DNA from: Tumebacillus lacus
GTDB taxonomy: Bacteria; Bacillota; Bacilli; Tumebacillales; Tumebacillaceae
Direction: 5' to 3'
DNA: 64,000 nt
Assembly: GCF_026410385.1 (NCBI RefSeq)
Contig: NZ_JAPMLT010000004.1
Span: forward strand, 1-64,000
Part shown: positions 28,289-38,640 of the stretch, piece by piece
How positions within the stretch are numbered: the first letter of the stretch is position 1
Layout: each line of letters begins with the position of its first letter
The notes under the pieces: model-generated
Told to the model about the DNA's origin: nothing
The model's database searches: none
The model's input: the letters and a program-made list of their open reading frames with translations, nothing else
Program-made: the position numbers and the translations under genes

Positions 28289-28975
28289 ATGCCGCAAACA
28301 GTGGAGCGCACCCGGATCATCACCATCTCCGAGGTCAAAGAACTGCCGCAGATCAAGCAATACATCGTCTCGGCCGATCAACACCTCAAGGCGATGGGCT
28401 TTACGGAGCACGGATTTCGCCACGTCACGCTGGTCTCGCACATCGCCGAAAACGTGATGGAGCGGCTCGGATTTTCGGAGCGTGAGGCGCAACTGGCCGC
28501 CATCGCGGGCTACATCCACGACATCGGCAACATCACCGGCCGCCATGACCATGGAAAGGCGGGCGCGGTGATGGCCTTGCGCATCCTCGAAGACATCGGG
28601 ATGCCGTATGACGAGGTCGCCTGCATCGTCGGCGCGGTCGGCAACCACGAGGAGCACTACGGTGAAGCGGTCAACACCGTCGCCGCCGCTCTGATCCTCG
28701 CCGACAAATCGGACGTGCACCGCACCCGCGTCAGACGGCGTGACGTCTCCTGCTTCGACATCCACGACCGCGTCAACTATGCGGTCACCGAGTCGTTCCT
28801 CAACGTCGATGAGGAGTCGCGGGTGTGCACGCTGGAGTTGAAGATCGACGATGCGATCTCCTCGGTGATGGAGTATTTCGAAATTTTCATGCAACGGATG
28901 ATGATGTGTCAGCGTGCTGCGAAGATGCTGAACAGCAGGTTTGGACTGAAAATCAACGGAGCCCGCATCTTGTAG
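28289..28975 (+). CDS. HD-domain phosphohydrolase-like protein
   Basis: A 228-residue protein with a complete HD metal site: FRHVTLVSHIAENV, AAIAGYIHDIGNITGRHDHG, VGNHEEHYGE and ALILADKSDVHRTRVR. Such domains hydrolyse phosphomonoesters, nucleotides or cyclic nucleotides; the substrate is not evident. It lacks the GYP signature. It lies between comN and secD, where B. subtilis has no counterpart. The stop codon lies inside the downstream terminator. Confidence 0.85.
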   Translation: MPQTVERTRIITISEVKELPQIKQYIVSADQHLKAMGFTEHGFRHVTLVSHIAENVMERLGFSEREAQLAAIAGYIHDIGNITGRHDHGKAGAVMALRILEDIGMPYDEVACIVGAVGNHEEHYGEAVNTVAAALILADKSDVHRTRVRRRDVSCFDIHDRVNYAVTESFLNVDEESRVCTLELKIDDAISSVMEYFEIFMQRMMMCQRAAKMLNSRFGLKINGARIL

Positions 28976-28987
28976 GGCTCCTTTTTT
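28958..28987 (+). terminator. Intrinsic terminator after the HD gene
   Basis: GGAGCCC (28958-28964) pairs with GGGCTCC (28975-28981), followed by TTTTTT. It overlaps the stop codon. Confidence 0.85.
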
Positions 28988-29032
28988 ATGGCCTGTTTTG
29001 CGAGGCTGTCGTCAATTGGGAAGTTCCTTTCA

Positions 29033-29062
29033 TTGACCGCTTAATTGAATACGAGATATACT
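29033..29062 (+). promoter_or_regulatory. Sigma-A promoter of secDF
   Basis: TTGACC (29033-29038), an 18-bp spacer and TATACT (29057-29062), about 34 bp before secD. Confidence 0.7.
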
Positions 29063-29095
29063 GGAAACATTCACGTTTACAATAGGAGGATTGTC

Positions 29096-30328
29096 ATGAT
29101 CAAGTGGAGTCGGTTTTTGGGCTTCCTGATGATCGTGGTCCTGTTCTTTGCGCTCGCGATTCCTACGTATCAGAGCATCTGGAACAACATTCAACTCGGA
29201 CTCGATCTCAAGGGTGGCTTCGACGTACTGTACGAAGTCAAGGACGCGCCTGAAGAAAAAGTAACGATGGAAGGCGTGATCGCGACAAAGAACGCGATCG
29301 AAAAGCGGATCGATTCCGCCGGCATCTCGGAGCCGAACCTCGCCATCGAAGGTGACAACCGCATCCGTGTCCAGTTGGCGGGCGTCTTCAATCAAGAAGA
29401 AGCGAAAAAACTGCTCGTGCAATCGGCCGAGCTGGAGTTTAAGAGTCCGACGGGCGAAAAGCTCGCATCCGGCCGCGATCTGAAATCGAACGCACGCGCG
29501 CAAACCGACCAACAGACCGGTGCGCCGCAGGTCGCAGTCGAATTTAAAGATCCGAAGTTGTTCGCGGATATCACGACCAAGTACGTCGGCCAGCAAGTCT
29601 CGATCTGGCTGGACGGCGAGATGATTCAAAACCCGGTCATCAACGAACCGATCTTGACCGGCAGCGCGGTCATCAACGGACAAGCCGACCTGAAAGAGGC
29701 GCGCGAGATCGCGAACTACCTCAACGCAGGCGCACTGCCGTTCCCGCTGGAGGAGATCTCCTCCTTTGGCGTCTCTCCGTCGCTCGGTGAAGAAGCGCTG
29801 CACGATACGCTCTATGCGGGCGGCATCGCGTTTGTGCTGATCTTTATCTTCATGGTGGTCTACTACCGTCTGCCGGGCCTGATCGGGATGATCGCGCTCG
29901 TCATGTACACCTACCTGCTGTTCTCCGTCGTCTCCTTCATGGGCATCACCCTGACGCTTCCGGGCCTTGCTGCGCTGATCCTCGGCGTCGGGATGGCGGT
30001 CGACGTCAACATCATCGCCATCGAACGGATGAAGGACGAGTTCCGCAACGGCAAATCGTTGCTCTCCGCCGTCATCATGGGCCAAAAGCGCTCGATGCCG
30101 ACGATCATCGACGCCAACATCACCTCGATCATCGCAGGTGTCCTGATGTACTGGTTTGGCACCGGCGCGATCAAGAGCTTTGCAGTCGCACACATCATCT
30201 CCGTGCTCGCGACGTTCATCACCGCCGTGCTGATCTCCCGTCTGATGCTGCAACTGCTCGTTCGCTCCAACCTGATCAAAAACCCGTGGTGGTACGGCGC
30301 ATCTAAGAAGGGAGGAGCCTCGAAATGA
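29096..30328 (+). CDS. secD: Protein translocase subunit SecD
   Basis: A 410-residue RND-family subunit. It has an N-terminal helix, the IQLGLDLKGGFDVLYEV signature, a short P1 domain, and C-terminal helices (GVSPSLGEEALHDTLYAGGI, LGVGMAVDVNIIAIERMKDE). SecDF uses the proton gradient to pull exported proteins. ATG 29096 is supported by AATAGGAGGA. It overlaps secF by four bases, whereas B. subtilis has a fused secDF. Confidence 0.95.
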   Translation: MIKWSRFLGFLMIVVLFFALAIPTYQSIWNNIQLGLDLKGGFDVLYEVKDAPEEKVTMEGVIATKNAIEKRIDSAGISEPNLAIEGDNRIRVQLAGVFNQEEAKKLLVQSAELEFKSPTGEKLASGRDLKSNARAQTDQQTGAPQVAVEFKDPKLFADITTKYVGQQVSIWLDGEMIQNPVINEPILTGSAVINGQADLKEAREIANYLNAGALPFPLEEISSFGVSPSLGEEALHDTLYAGGIAFVLIFIFMVVYYRLPGLIGMIALVMYTYLLFSVVSFMGITLTLPGLAALILGVGMAVDVNIIAIERMKDEFRNGKSLLSAVIMGQKRSMPTIIDANITSIIAGVLMYWFGTGAIKSFAVAHIISVLATFITAVLISRLMLQLLVRSNLIKNPWWYGASKKGGASK

Positions 30329-31206
30329 AATTTGACATCGTCAAAAACCGCAAATGGTACTTCGGCTTCTCCGTCTTGATCTCGATCATCGGGATCATCT
30401 TGATGCTCACCATGGGCCTGAACCTCGGCACCGACTTCAAAGCCGGTTCCCGCGTGCAGTTCACGGTGGGACAGGCGTTCGACCCGGCCGACATCGAGAA
30501 GGCCATCGAAACCGACCTCAAACTCGACGTCGCGGCTGTTCAAGCGATTGAGAACAACGGCGCCGTCGTGCGGATCGATAAAAAGATCACCGCCGATGAA
30601 GAAGCGTCGGTCAACAAGTACCTGACCGAAAAGTACCCGAACGCGATGCCGCAGATCTCGTCGGTCGACCCGGTCGTCGCCCGCGAGCTGGCCGAGAAAG
30701 CGATCTACGCGATCATCCTCGCGTCGGTCGGGATCATCCTCTACATGGCATTCCGCTTCGAATACAAGTTTGCCATCTCCGGCGTCATCTCGATGCTGCA
30801 GGTCGTGCTGGTCGTCGTGTCGATCTTCGCCCTGTTCCGCTTTGAGATCGACATCACCTTCATCGCAGCCGTGCTGACCATCGTCGGCTACTCGATTCAC
30901 GATACGATCGTCATCTTTGACCGCATCCGTGAAAACCTCAAGCACTACAAGGTCAAAACGACTGCCGATCTGGAGCAATTGGTCAACGACTCCGTCTGGC
31001 AGACGATGACCCGCTCGATCAACACCGTCCTGACCGTCGTCTTCTCGGCGGGTGCCCTGTACCTGTTCGGCGGCTCGCCGATCAAGCACTTCTCGCTGGC
31101 GCTCGTCATCGGTCTTGTCACCGGCGCGTACTCGTCGATCTTCATCGCCGCTCAGCTCTGGGTTTCCTGGAAGAGCCGCGAGCTGAAAAAGCCGAAATCG
31201 GCGTAA
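30325..31206 (+). CDS. secF: Protein translocase subunit SecF
   Basis: A 293-residue partner of SecD with six helices and the SecF signatures GLNLGTDFKAGSRVQF and VGYSIHDTIVIFDRIRENLK. The ATGA overlap with secD and the GGAGGAG site within its end imply coupled synthesis at equal amounts. Confidence 0.95.
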   Translation: MKFDIVKNRKWYFGFSVLISIIGIILMLTMGLNLGTDFKAGSRVQFTVGQAFDPADIEKAIETDLKLDVAAVQAIENNGAVVRIDKKITADEEASVNKYLTEKYPNAMPQISSVDPVVARELAEKAIYAIILASVGIILYMAFRFEYKFAISGVISMLQVVLVVVSIFALFRFEIDITFIAAVLTIVGYSIHDTIVIFDRIRENLKHYKVKTTADLEQLVNDSVWQTMTRSINTVLTVVFSAGALYLFGGSPIKHFSLALVIGLVTGAYSSIFIAAQLWVSWKSRELKKPKSA

Positions 31207-31225
31207 TCCTGATGCCAACCGACAG

Positions 31226-31259
31226 AAAGAGCCGCGGAACCTTGTCCGCGGCTCTTTTT
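31226..31259 (+). terminator. Intrinsic terminator of secDF
   Basis: A 13-bp perfect stem (31226-31238 with 31245-31257, core GAGCCGCGG) followed by TTTTT. The loop and 3' arm also carry the -35 candidate of the recJ promoter. Confidence 0.9.
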
Positions 31260-31271
31260 CTAGCGTATAAT
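31242..31271 (+). promoter_or_regulatory. Promoter of recJ, overlapping the secDF terminator
   Basis: TTGTCC (31242-31247), an 18-bp spacer and TATAAT (31266-31271). The -35 lies in the loop and 3' arm of the upstream terminator. Confidence 0.55.
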
Positions 31272-31312
31272 AAATACAAGAGAATCTACAGCAGTAGAGA
31301 GGATTTTCCGCT

Positions 31313-33694
31313 ATGCAAACACCCAAGCGCTGGGTCGTCATCGAAGCTGATGAGACGCAAGTGCATGCCTTGGCAGCAGAGGCCGGCATCTCGCCGATTT
31401 TGGCCCGCTTGCTTTGGCGGCGCGGCATCACGTCGGCCGACGAGGCTCGGCGTTTTCTACATCCTGAACGCAATGGTTTTTATGATCCGTTTCTGATGAA
31501 AGACATGGACAAGGCGGTGGCCCGGATCCGCCGCGCAATCGACGCCGGAGAGAAGATCATGATCTACGGCGACTACGACGCGGACGGTGCGACCTCCACC
31601 TCGCTGCTCTATCTGGCCTTGACGGAGTTGCGCGCCCATGTCGAGTACTACATCCCGGACCGCTTTTCCGAAGGCTACGGCCTGAACGGTCCGGCGATCC
31701 TCGCCGCCAAAGAGCAGGGCTTCGATCTCGTGATCACCGTCGACAACGGGATCTCCGCCGTCGAAGAGATCCGTCTGGCGAGCGAGGTCGGTCTTGACCT
31801 GATCGTCACCGACCATCACACACCGCCGGAGATCCTGCCGGACGCCTTTGCGATCCTCAATCCCAAGCAGCCCGGCTGCACCTATCCGGACAAGATGCTG
31901 GCCGGTGTCGGCGTCGTGTTCAAGCTCGTGCAGGCGCTCTATGAACGTCTGCCGGAGGAGTTTCTCGACCTTGCCGCACTGGGCACCGTCGCCGACCTTG
32001 CGCCGCTGATGGACGAAAACCGGCTGATCACGCGCTACGGGCTCGACCTGATGAGCCGGTCGCCGCGTCCCGGCATCCGCGCGCTGATCGACGTCGCGGG
32101 CTTGCAAGGCAAACAGATCACCGCCGGTCACATCGGATTTTCCTTTGGGCCGCGGATTAACGCCAGCGGCCGTCTGGACTCGGCGACCTACGCCGTCCGG
32201 CTGCTGACCAGCGACGACCCGCTGGAGGCGGGGGAACTGGCCCGCTTCCTCGAAGATCGTAACAAAGAGCGGCAAGAGATCGGCGAAGAGATCTTTGAGC
32301 AAGCGGTTGCTCTGATCGAACGTCACCCGGAGTGGTTGGAAGGCCGGGTGCTGGTCGTGCCGCTGGAAGGCTGGAACGAAGGCGTGATCGGGATTGTCGC
32401 CTCCCGCATCGTCGAGAAGTACTACCGCCCGACGCTGATGATCTCGCTCAAAGAGGGCAAAGGCAAATGCTCGGCCCGCTCCATCCACGGCTTTGACCTC
32501 TACGCCGCGCTGACCTCTTGCGCCGATCTGCTCCTGCACTTCGGCGGGCACAAAATGGCGGCCGGCCTGTCGATTCTGGAGGACAACATCCCGCTCCTGC
32601 GTCAACGCCTGAACGAGATCGCCCAGGAAGCGCTCACGGACGAGCAGATGGTGCCAAAGATCGACGTCGACGCCGTGCTCGCACTCGATGAGATCGACCT
32701 GCATCTCGTCGAGCAGATCGAGGCGCTCGCACCGTGCGGTTTTGGCAATCCGGCCCCGAGATTTTCTCTGCAGGGGCTTGGGATCGAGCAGACCCGCGTC
32801 GTCGGCAAGGATGCCGCTCACCTGCAGGTGCGCGTGCGCCGCGAGACGCGCAAATTGGACTGCATCGCCTTCCGCCGCAGCGAAGACCAGAGCCTGCTCG
32901 AAGAACTGGCCGCCATCGACATCGTCGGTGAACTGTCGATCAACGAGTGGCGGGGCAAGCGCGACGTGCAGATGGTGCTCGGCGACTGGCGGCCCAACTC
33001 CTTCCAGCTCTTCGACCGACGCGGCGTGCGCGACAAGACGGTGTGGCTGGAGACGAGCAAGGAGCAACTGACGGTGCTCTGCTACCAAGAGAGCAACATT
33101 CGAGAGATCGAATCCCGGCTGTTTGGGTATCCTTGGAATGAGGGCAAATACCGCCTGTACCTCGTCGATGAGACGGGAGCCTGGGTACACCGGGCAGGCG
33201 AGGATGAGCCGACCGACCACGTCGTCTTTTACGACCTGCCGACATCAGAAGCGATCTTCCTCGCTTCGCTCGCCCCGCTGACACCGTCGCAGCGGCTGAC
33301 GTTCATCCAAGGCCGGGCGGACGATCTGTGGCTGGGACGCACCGCCGCCGAATGGCTGCCGGACCGCACCCAGTTCAAACAGATCTACATTGCCATGCGC
33401 AAATTGGGCAGCGTGACAGCGGAGATGTTGCAAACCCGCTTGCAAATGCCTTCGGGCCTCGCAGGCACCGAAACGATTTTGCAAGTGTTTGCCCAATTAG
33501 GATTCGCCAATCAGGAACATTTGACGTATCATGTGGTACAGGACGCTCCAAAGCGCGACCTGACCGAATCCGAGTATTACCGAACACAGGAACAGCGCGT
33601 GCACGCCTTGCACCGCATCGGGAACAGGCTGCTGCATGCGACAACCGATACATTAAAGGAATGGCTCGCCGACCACACCGGTGGACGAGCATAG
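31313..33694 (+). CDS. recJ: Single-stranded-DNA-specific exonuclease RecJ
   Basis: A 793-residue RecJ. DHH-phosphoesterase motifs are [43 protein letters not shown] and the DHHA1-domain [13 protein letters not shown]. An OB domain and a Firmicute-type C-terminal extension follow. It degrades single strands 5' to 3' in recombination and mismatch repair. It starts the recJ-apt-rel-dtd run, as in B. subtilis. Confidence 0.96.
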   Translation: MQTPKRWVVIEADETQVHALAAEAGISPILARLLWRRGITSADEARRFLHPERNGFYDPFLMKDMDKAVARIRRAIDAGEKIMIYGDYDADGATSTSLLYLALTELRAHVEYYIPDRFSEGYGLNGPAILAAKEQGFDLVITVDNGISAVEEIRLASEVGLDLIVTDHHTPPEILPDAFAILNPKQPGCTYPDKMLAGVGVVFKLVQALYERLPEEFLDLAALGTVADLAPLMDENRLITRYGLDLMSRSPRPGIRALIDVAGLQGKQITAGHIGFSFGPRINASGRLDSATYAVRLLTSDDPLEAGELARFLEDRNKERQEIGEEIFEQAVALIERHPEWLEGRVLVVPLEGWNEGVIGIVASRIVEKYYRPTLMISLKEGKGKCSARSIHGFDLYAALTSCADLLLHFGGHKMAAGLSILEDNIPLLRQRLNEIAQEALTDEQMVPKIDVDAVLALDEIDLHLVEQIEALAPCGFGNPAPRFSLQGLGIEQTRVVGKDAAHLQVRVRRETRKLDCIAFRRSEDQSLLEELAAIDIVGELSINEWRGKRDVQMVLGDWRPNSFQLFDRRGVRDKTVWLETSKEQLTVLCYQESNIREIESRLFGYPWNEGKYRLYLVDETGAWVHRAGEDEPTDHVVFYDLPTSEAIFLASLAPLTPSQRLTFIQGRADDLWLGRTAAEWLPDRTQFKQIYIAMRKLGSVTAEMLQTRLQMPSGLAGTETILQVFAQLGFANQEHLTYHVVQDAPKRDLTESEYYRTQEQRVHALHRIGNRLLHATTDTLKEWLADHTGGRA

Positions 33695-33707
33695 GAGGAA
33701 CTACATC

Positions 33708-34220
33708 ATGGACTTCAAAGAAAAAATCCGCGTCATCCCCGATTTCCCGAAGCCGGGGATCCGCTTCAAAGACATCACGACTCTGCTCCAAGACGGCGAA
33801 GCGTTCCAAGCGGCGATCAACACCTTGAATGATTTTGCCCGCAAACATGATGCGGACATCATCGCAGGCCCGGAGTCCCGCGGCTTCCTGCTGGCAGCGC
33901 CGATGGCGTATGCGCTTGGCAAAGGCTTTGTTCCGGTTCGCAAACCGGGCAAGCTGCCGGGTGAGACGATCTCCCAGGAATACTCCTTGGAGTATGGCAA
34001 AGACTCGCTGGAAATCCACAAAGACTCGGTCAAACCGGGTCAGAAAGTCATCATCGCCGACGATCTTCTCGCGACGGGGGGAACGATCGGCTCGACGATC
34101 CAACTTTTCGAGAAACTCGGCGCAGAAGTTGTGGGCGTCTGCTTCTTGATCGAGTTGTCGTATCTGAATGGACGGGAGAAATTGAAAGGGTATGACGTCT
34201 TCTCGCTCGTCCAGTACTGA
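33708..34220 (+). CDS. apt: Adenine phosphoribosyltransferase
   Basis: A 170-residue Apt: [20 protein letters not shown] start, the [20 protein letters not shown] loop and the PRPP-binding [13 protein letters not shown]. It salvages adenine to AMP. ATG 33708 is chosen for the AGGAGG site at 33691-33697. Its end overlaps the rel start by 29 bases. Confidence 0.97.
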   Translation: MDFKEKIRVIPDFPKPGIRFKDITTLLQDGEAFQAAINTLNDFARKHDADIIAGPESRGFLLAAPMAYALGKGFVPVRKPGKLPGETISQEYSLEYGKDSLEIHKDSVKPGQKVIIADDLLATGGTIGSTIQLFEKLGAEVVGVCFLIELSYLNGREKLKGYDVFSLVQY

Positions 34221-36438
34221 TCCTGCGAAAACGGGGGTGGCTGACCCGGTGGGTATTGAACGCCTGTTGGAAAAGGTCGGCAAGTACGCAGGCCGCGAAG
34301 ACGTGGCGATGCTCCGCCACGCCTTTGAAGTGGCAGATGCCGCCCATCAAGGGCAGACCCGCAGGTCGGGCGAACCCTATATCATGCACCCGGTTGCTGT
34401 CGCCGAGATCCTCGCGGATCTCGAACTGGATGCGGTAACGCTCTCGGCCGCTCTCTTGCATGACGTCGTCGAGGACACCGGCGTCACCGATGAGACGTTG
34501 ACCACCGAGTTCGGCGCGGAAGTGGCCGCGCTGGTCGACGGTGTGACCAAGCTCGAGCGCATCAAATTCAACTCCAAAGAAGAGGCGCAGGCCGAAAACT
34601 TGCGCAAGATGTTCATGGCGATGGCCAAAGACATCCGCGTCATCCTGATCAAGCTGGCAGACCGCCTGCACAACATGCGCACGCTCAAGCACCAACCGAC
34701 CGAAAAACAGGTGCGCATCGCGACGGAGACGCTGGAGATCTACGCCCCGCTGGCTCATCGACTCGGCATCTCCACAATCAAGTGGGAGCTGGAGGATATC
34801 TCGCTGCGCTATCTCAACCCGCAGCAGTACTACCGCATCGTCAACCTGATGGCGCAAAAACGCCGTGAACGGGAAGCGTACGTGCAGGAAGTCATCGACG
34901 GCCTCAAGCGCAAATTTGACGAACTGAGCATCAAATCGGACATCTCCGGCCGGGCGAAGCATCTCTACTCGATCTACCGGAAGATGGCCAACTACAACAA
35001 GCAGTTCAACGAGATCTACGATCTGCTCGCCGTGCGCGTCGTCGTGGAAAACGTCAAGGATTGCTACGCGGTGCTCGGCGTCGTCCATACGATGTGGAAG
35101 CCGATGCCGGGACGCTTCAAAGACTATATCGCCATGCCCAAGGCCAACATGTACCAGTCGCTGCATACGACGGTTATCGGTCCGCGCGGCGAACCGCTGG
35201 AGATCCAGATCCGCACCTGGGAGATGCACCGCACCGCCGAGTACGGCATCGCCGCTCACTGGCTGTACAAAGAGAGCCAGAGCGCGCAGCAACAAGGCAA
35301 CAACGGGGATGCCAAGGAAGCCACGTTCACGCAAAAACTGGCGTGGTTCCGCGAGATCTTGGAGTGGCAACAGGACTTCAAAGACGCGCAGGAGTTTATG
35401 GAGACGCTCAAATTCGACCTCTTCGCCGACGAAGTGTTCGTCTTTACGCCCAAGGGCGATGTCATCCAGCTCCCGGCCGGGTCTGTGCCGATCGACTTTG
35501 CCTACCGCATCCACACCGACATCGGCAACCGCACGATCGGTGCCAAGATCAACGGCAAGATCGTCCCGCTCGATTACAAATTGAAGACGGGCGACATCGT
35601 CGAAGTCCTCACCTCGAAGCACAGCTACGGCCCGAGCTTCGACTGGATCAAAGTCGTCAAATCTTCGCAGGCCAAGTCGAAGATCCGTCAGTGGTTCAAG
35701 CGGGAAAAACGGGAAGAAAACGTCTCGAAAGGCCGCGAGCTGATCGACAAAGAGGCCAAGAAACACAACGTGGACACCGACTGGCTGACCGACAAAAACC
35801 TCGAAGAGATCGGCGGCAAATTTAATTTTGCCAAGCTCGACGACATGCTGGCAGCGGTCGGATACGGCGGCTTCTCGGCGCATCAGGTCATCACCCGGAT
35901 CGTCGAAAAGATCAAGAAAGAAGCCCCGCCGGAAGCGGTCAAGATCCCCGAGGTCAAGACCGAGCCGCAGAAGCGTTCGAAAAAAGGCTCTCTCGGCGTC
36001 CGCGTCAAAGGCATCGACAACCTCTTGATCCGCTTCTCCCGCTGCTGCAATCCGGTGCCGGGTGACGAGATCACCGGCTTCATCACCCGCGGCCGCGGCG
36101 TCTCGATCCACCGCTCCAACTGTCTGAACTTGGAGAACATCGAGGAAAACGAGGAAAATCGCATCATCGAAGTCGAGTGGGAGACCGGCCTGTCCACCCA
36201 ATACTCGGTGGAGATCGAAGTGACCGGCCTCGACCGACGCGGTTTGATCAACGAAGTGATGCTCGCCGTCGCGGAGACCAAGACGGACATCACCGCCGTC
36301 ACCGGACGCGCCGACAAGCGCAAGATCGCGACGATGAACCTGACGATCAACATCCGCAACGTCGACCACCTGCACACGGTCGTCGAGCGGATCAAGCGGG
36401 TCAAGGACATCTACACCGTCCGCCGCATTATGCAATAA
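34192..36438 (+). CDS. rel: Bifunctional (p)ppGpp synthetase/hydrolase Rel
   Basis: A 748-residue long RSH enzyme. The N-terminal HD hydrolase ([29 protein letters not shown]) is intact. The synthetase follows ([47 protein letters not shown]), then TGS ([20 protein letters not shown]), a zinc-finger-like Cys stretch ([13 protein letters not shown]) and ACT. It should make and destroy the starvation alarmone on ribosomes. ATG 34192 lies within apt; a later GTG start (34237 or 34249) is possible. Confidence 0.96.
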   Translation: MTSSRSSSTDPAKTGVADPVGIERLLEKVGKYAGREDVAMLRHAFEVADAAHQGQTRRSGEPYIMHPVAVAEILADLELDAVTLSAALLHDVVEDTGVTDETLTTEFGAEVAALVDGVTKLERIKFNSKEEAQAENLRKMFMAMAKDIRVILIKLADRLHNMRTLKHQPTEKQVRIATETLEIYAPLAHRLGISTIKWELEDISLRYLNPQQYYRIVNLMAQKRREREAYVQEVIDGLKRKFDELSIKSDISGRAKHLYSIYRKMANYNKQFNEIYDLLAVRVVVENVKDCYAVLGVVHTMWKPMPGRFKDYIAMPKANMYQSLHTTVIGPRGEPLEIQIRTWEMHRTAEYGIAAHWLYKESQSAQQQGNNGDAKEATFTQKLAWFREILEWQQDFKDAQEFMETLKFDLFADEVFVFTPKGDVIQLPAGSVPIDFAYRIHTDIGNRTIGAKINGKIVPLDYKLKTGDIVEVLTSKHSYGPSFDWIKVVKSSQAKSKIRQWFKREKREENVSKGRELIDKEAKKHNVDTDWLTDKNLEEIGGKFNFAKLDDMLAAVGYGGFSAHQVITRIVEKIKKEAPPEAVKIPEVKTEPQKRSKKGSLGVRVKGIDNLLIRFSRCCNPVPGDEITGFITRGRGVSIHRSNCLNLENIEENEENRIIEVEWETGLSTQYSVEIEVTGLDRRGLINEVMLAVAETKTDITAVTGRADKRKIATMNLTINIRNVDHLHTVVERIKRVKDIYTVRRIMQ

Positions 36439-36450
36439 GAGGTATTGCTC

Positions 36451-36900
36451 ATGAGAATCGTAGTCCAACGTTGCTCCAAAGGCTCCGTGACCGTCGACGG
36501 GGCGGTCACCGGCGAGATCGGCAAAGGATTTGTCCTGCTCGTCGGCGTCACCCACGAAGACACGACGGAGGACGCGGACTGGCTGGTCGACAAAGTGCTG
36601 AACCTGCGCGTCTTCGAAGACGAGGCGGGCAAGATGAATCATTCCTTGCTCGACGTCGGCGGCTCGTTGCTGTCCGTCTCGCAGTTCACCCTCTACGGGG
36701 ACTGCCGCAAAGGCCGCCGTCCCAACTTCATGGCGGCCGCCCGTCCGGACGAGGCCAAGGCGCTGTACGAATACTTCAATGACAAGGCCCGCTCGCAGGG
36801 CGTGACCGTCGAAACAGGCGTCTTTGGCGCGATGATGGACGTCGCCCTGGTCAATGACGGACCGGTCACGCTGCTCCTCGACTCCAAGCGCGATTTTTAA
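36451..36900 (+). CDS. dtd: D-aminoacyl-tRNA deacylase
   Basis: A 149-residue Dtd with the [20 protein letters not shown] motif and the cis-Gly-Pro stretch NDGPVTLLL. It recycles D-aminoacylated tRNAs. ATG 36451 has AGAGGT 7 bases upstream, 12 bp after rel, so the two are cotranscribed. Confidence 0.96.
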   Translation: MRIVVQRCSKGSVTVDGAVTGEIGKGFVLLVGVTHEDTTEDADWLVDKVLNLRVFEDEAGKMNHSLLDVGGSLLSVSQFTLYGDCRKGRRPNFMAAARPDEAKALYEYFNDKARSQGVTVETGVFGAMMDVALVNDGPVTLLLDSKRDF

Positions 36901-36911
36901 GGCAAGAAATG

Positions 36912-36951
36912 CCCTCTTCCTTCGTAGCCTTACTAAAGGGAGGGGGTTTTT
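36912..36951 (+). promoter_or_regulatory. Terminator-like hairpin carrying the next ribosome site
   Basis: CCCTCTTCCTT (36912-36922) pairs over 11 bp (two or three GU) with AAGGGAGGGGG (36936-36946), followed by TTTTT. The 3' arm is the ribosome site of GTG 36954, so it may both end the dtd transcript and mask the next start. Confidence 0.55.
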
Positions 36952-36953
36952 GC

Positions 36954-37196
36954 GTGGGAGACGGCACGGGCAAGACACGAGTCAAAGAACTGAAGGTCGA
37001 ACTGTACGTCGATGAAGACCTGCTCGTTTGTCTGCAGGAAGTCCTCGACGGCACGCGCGACACCTTGGAGCTCCACCAAGTCTATTTCCGCCATCTCGTG
37101 GTCGAGGATCTTCGCCATGAAGGATTGAAGATCAGTCACCTGAAAATACCGGTCGGCCGCATCGCCAAAGTCAAGGTGCGACTGTCCGGGCAATAG
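36954..37196 (+). CDS. Small protein of unknown function
   Basis: An 80-residue basic/acidic protein starting MGDGTGKTRVKELKVELYVD and ending GRIAKVKVRLSGQ. It contains no signal peptide or membrane helix. GTG 36954 sits 7 bases after AAGGGAGGGGG; a farther in-frame ATG (36909) lacks a ribosome site. It lies downstream of dtd and has its own terminator. No family recognised. Confidence 0.7.
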   Translation: MGDGTGKTRVKELKVELYVDEDLLVCLQEVLDGTRDTLELHQVYFRHLVVEDLRHEGLKISHLKIPVGRIAKVKVRLSGQ

Positions 37197-37233
37197 AAAA
37201 ACCGGGATTCCTGAGCGGAGTCCCGGTTTTTTT
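37197..37233. terminator. Bidirectional terminator
   Basis: AAAAACCGGGA pairs with TCCCGGTTTTT and continues into a T run; it separates the small protein gene from the converging DUF2203 gene. Confidence 0.88.
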
Positions 37234-37621
37234 AGTAGATCGGTTTGCGACCTTGAAATCCTTCATACAGCCCGTGCCAGTGTGTGATCTCCGTCTCGCC
37301 GAGGTGCCAGCACAGCAGCGCTTCCTGCCCGTCCACCAGCGTCAAAAAATCGACCAGCCCGGATTCGATGTCTTTCAGATCGGCTCCGAGCCCGGCCAGT
37401 TGCCCGAGCAGGCTGTTCGCGTTCATCACCAGAAACTCCAACTCCGCCTCTTGAGCAAAAAACGCATCGGACGGTATTTCCGTAGATTGTTGCTTTTGCT
37501 CCTGCAGGTGCAGAAACTTTGCATCGATCTCCCGCTTCAGCTCCTGCAACGAGAGGATCATCCCCGCCACCTGCGGCAAAAGAGAGTTGGCCTCTGCCAG
37601 CGTGAAATACCGTTTTTCCAA
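37232..37621 (-). CDS. DUF2203 family protein
   Basis: A 129-residue protein with the family layout: KRYFTLAEANSLLPQVAGMI, a coiled-coil helix, GLVDFLTLVDGQEALLCWHL, GETEITHWHGLYEGFQGRKP. Function unknown. TTG 37621 is chosen because AGGAGGTGATC, a full complement of the 16S rRNA tail, lies 4 bases before it. It lies 13 bp behind phnE in the same direction. Confidence 0.85.
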   Translation of the reverse strand: MEKRYFTLAEANSLLPQVAGMILSLQELKREIDAKFLHLQEQKQQSTEIPSDAFFAQEAELEFLVMNANSLLGQLAGLGADLKDIESGLVDFLTLVDGQEALLCWHLGETEITHWHGLYEGFQGRKPIY

Positions 37622-37634
37622 GGGGATCACCTCC

Positions 37635-38438
37635 TCACATCACCCGTTTGCGGACCATGCCGCCGACCGTGTCGATCAGGATCACCAAGACCATGATCAC
37701 GAGTACCTCGACGGCGACCGCTTGGTAATCGAACACCTTGAAGTCGATAAACAACTGATTGCCAAGGCCTCCCGCGCCGATGAAGCCCAGCACGAGCGAC
37801 GTGCGCACCGCCACTTCCAGACGGTAGAAATACTGCGACCAGATATGCGGCACGATGTCGGGGAGCACCGCCATCGCCAGCACATGCAGCCGATGGCCGC
37901 CGGTGGCGACCACGGCGAGCTGCGGCTCCTTGTCGGACGCCTCGATCAGCTCCGCGATCAGTTTGCCCAAAACGCCGATGTTGTGCAGCAGGATCGCGAT
38001 CACCCCGCCGAACGGACCGAGACCGAGCGTGGGCACGAACAGCAGCCCCCACACGATCTCCGGCACCGAGCGGACAAAACTGAGCACCACCCGCACCAGA
38101 GCGTGCATCCAGCGGGGCAACGGCGTCGTACGCGCTGCCACAAACGCGAAGGGCAGGGCAAACAGCAAACCGAACGTCACCCCGACAAACGCGATCTGCA
38201 GCGTGATCACCGAGTTGGTGAGCGCCTCGTTCCAGACCTCCCACGCAGGCGGCAACCAATGCTCGCGGATAAATTCCACGGTCGTGCCCATCTCGAGCAG
38301 TTGTCCTAACTCAAACCCGGTGCTCCTCATGCTCCAGATCAGCAGCGCGACCAGACCCGTGTACAACAACCCCCGCCGCCACCGCGCCAAACGATACGTC
38401 CTCACTCCATCACCGTCCATCAAATACCCTGTTGGCAC
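37635..38438 (-). CDS. phnE: Phosphonate-type ABC transporter permease PhnE
   Basis: A 267-residue permease with about six helices and the PhnE motif ELIEASDKEPQLAVVATGGH, plus VRTSLVLGFIGAGGLGNQL. It would form the channel for phosphonates, phosphite or a similar anion, fed by the PhnD-like protein upstream. No PhnC ATPase is encoded nearby. The repeat array separates it from phnD. Confidence 0.9.
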   Translation of the reverse strand: MPTGYLMDGDGVRTYRLARWRRGLLYTGLVALLIWSMRSTGFELGQLLEMGTTVEFIREHWLPPAWEVWNEALTNSVITLQIAFVGVTFGLLFALPFAFVAARTTPLPRWMHALVRVVLSFVRSVPEIVWGLLFVPTLGLGPFGGVIAILLHNIGVLGKLIAELIEASDKEPQLAVVATGGHRLHVLAMAVLPDIVPHIWSQYFYRLEVAVRTSLVLGFIGAGGLGNQLFIDFKVFDYQAVAVEVLVIMVLVILIDTVGGMVRKRVM

Positions 38439-38640
38439 CCAGCCTCACGTTCAAACGGCCAGCACCTCAACCGAGCTTCCAATACGTAATGTCATCACGG
38501 ATCTCTACTTCAAACGGCCTGCACCGTCAACCGAGCTTCCGATACGTATTGTCATCACGGGTCTCTACTTCAAACGGCCAGCACCTTCAAACGAGCTTCC
38601 AATACGTTCTGTCATCACGGGTCGCTATTTCAAGCGCCCG
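38439..38640 (-). repeat. Tandem 60-bp repeat derived from the phnD 3' end
   Basis: TTCAAACGGCC starts at 38450, 38509 and 38569, and a diverged form (TTCAAGCGCCC) at 38629 lies in the phnD stop region, giving spacings of 59, 60 and 60 bp. On the minus strand each unit ends with codons for R-L-K-stop, like phnD itself. The three units read M-T-x-R-I-G-S-S followed by V/F-D/E (38451-38495, 38505-38555, 38565-38615); two end GAGRLK. No ribosome site precedes these ATGs. Confidence 0.85.
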
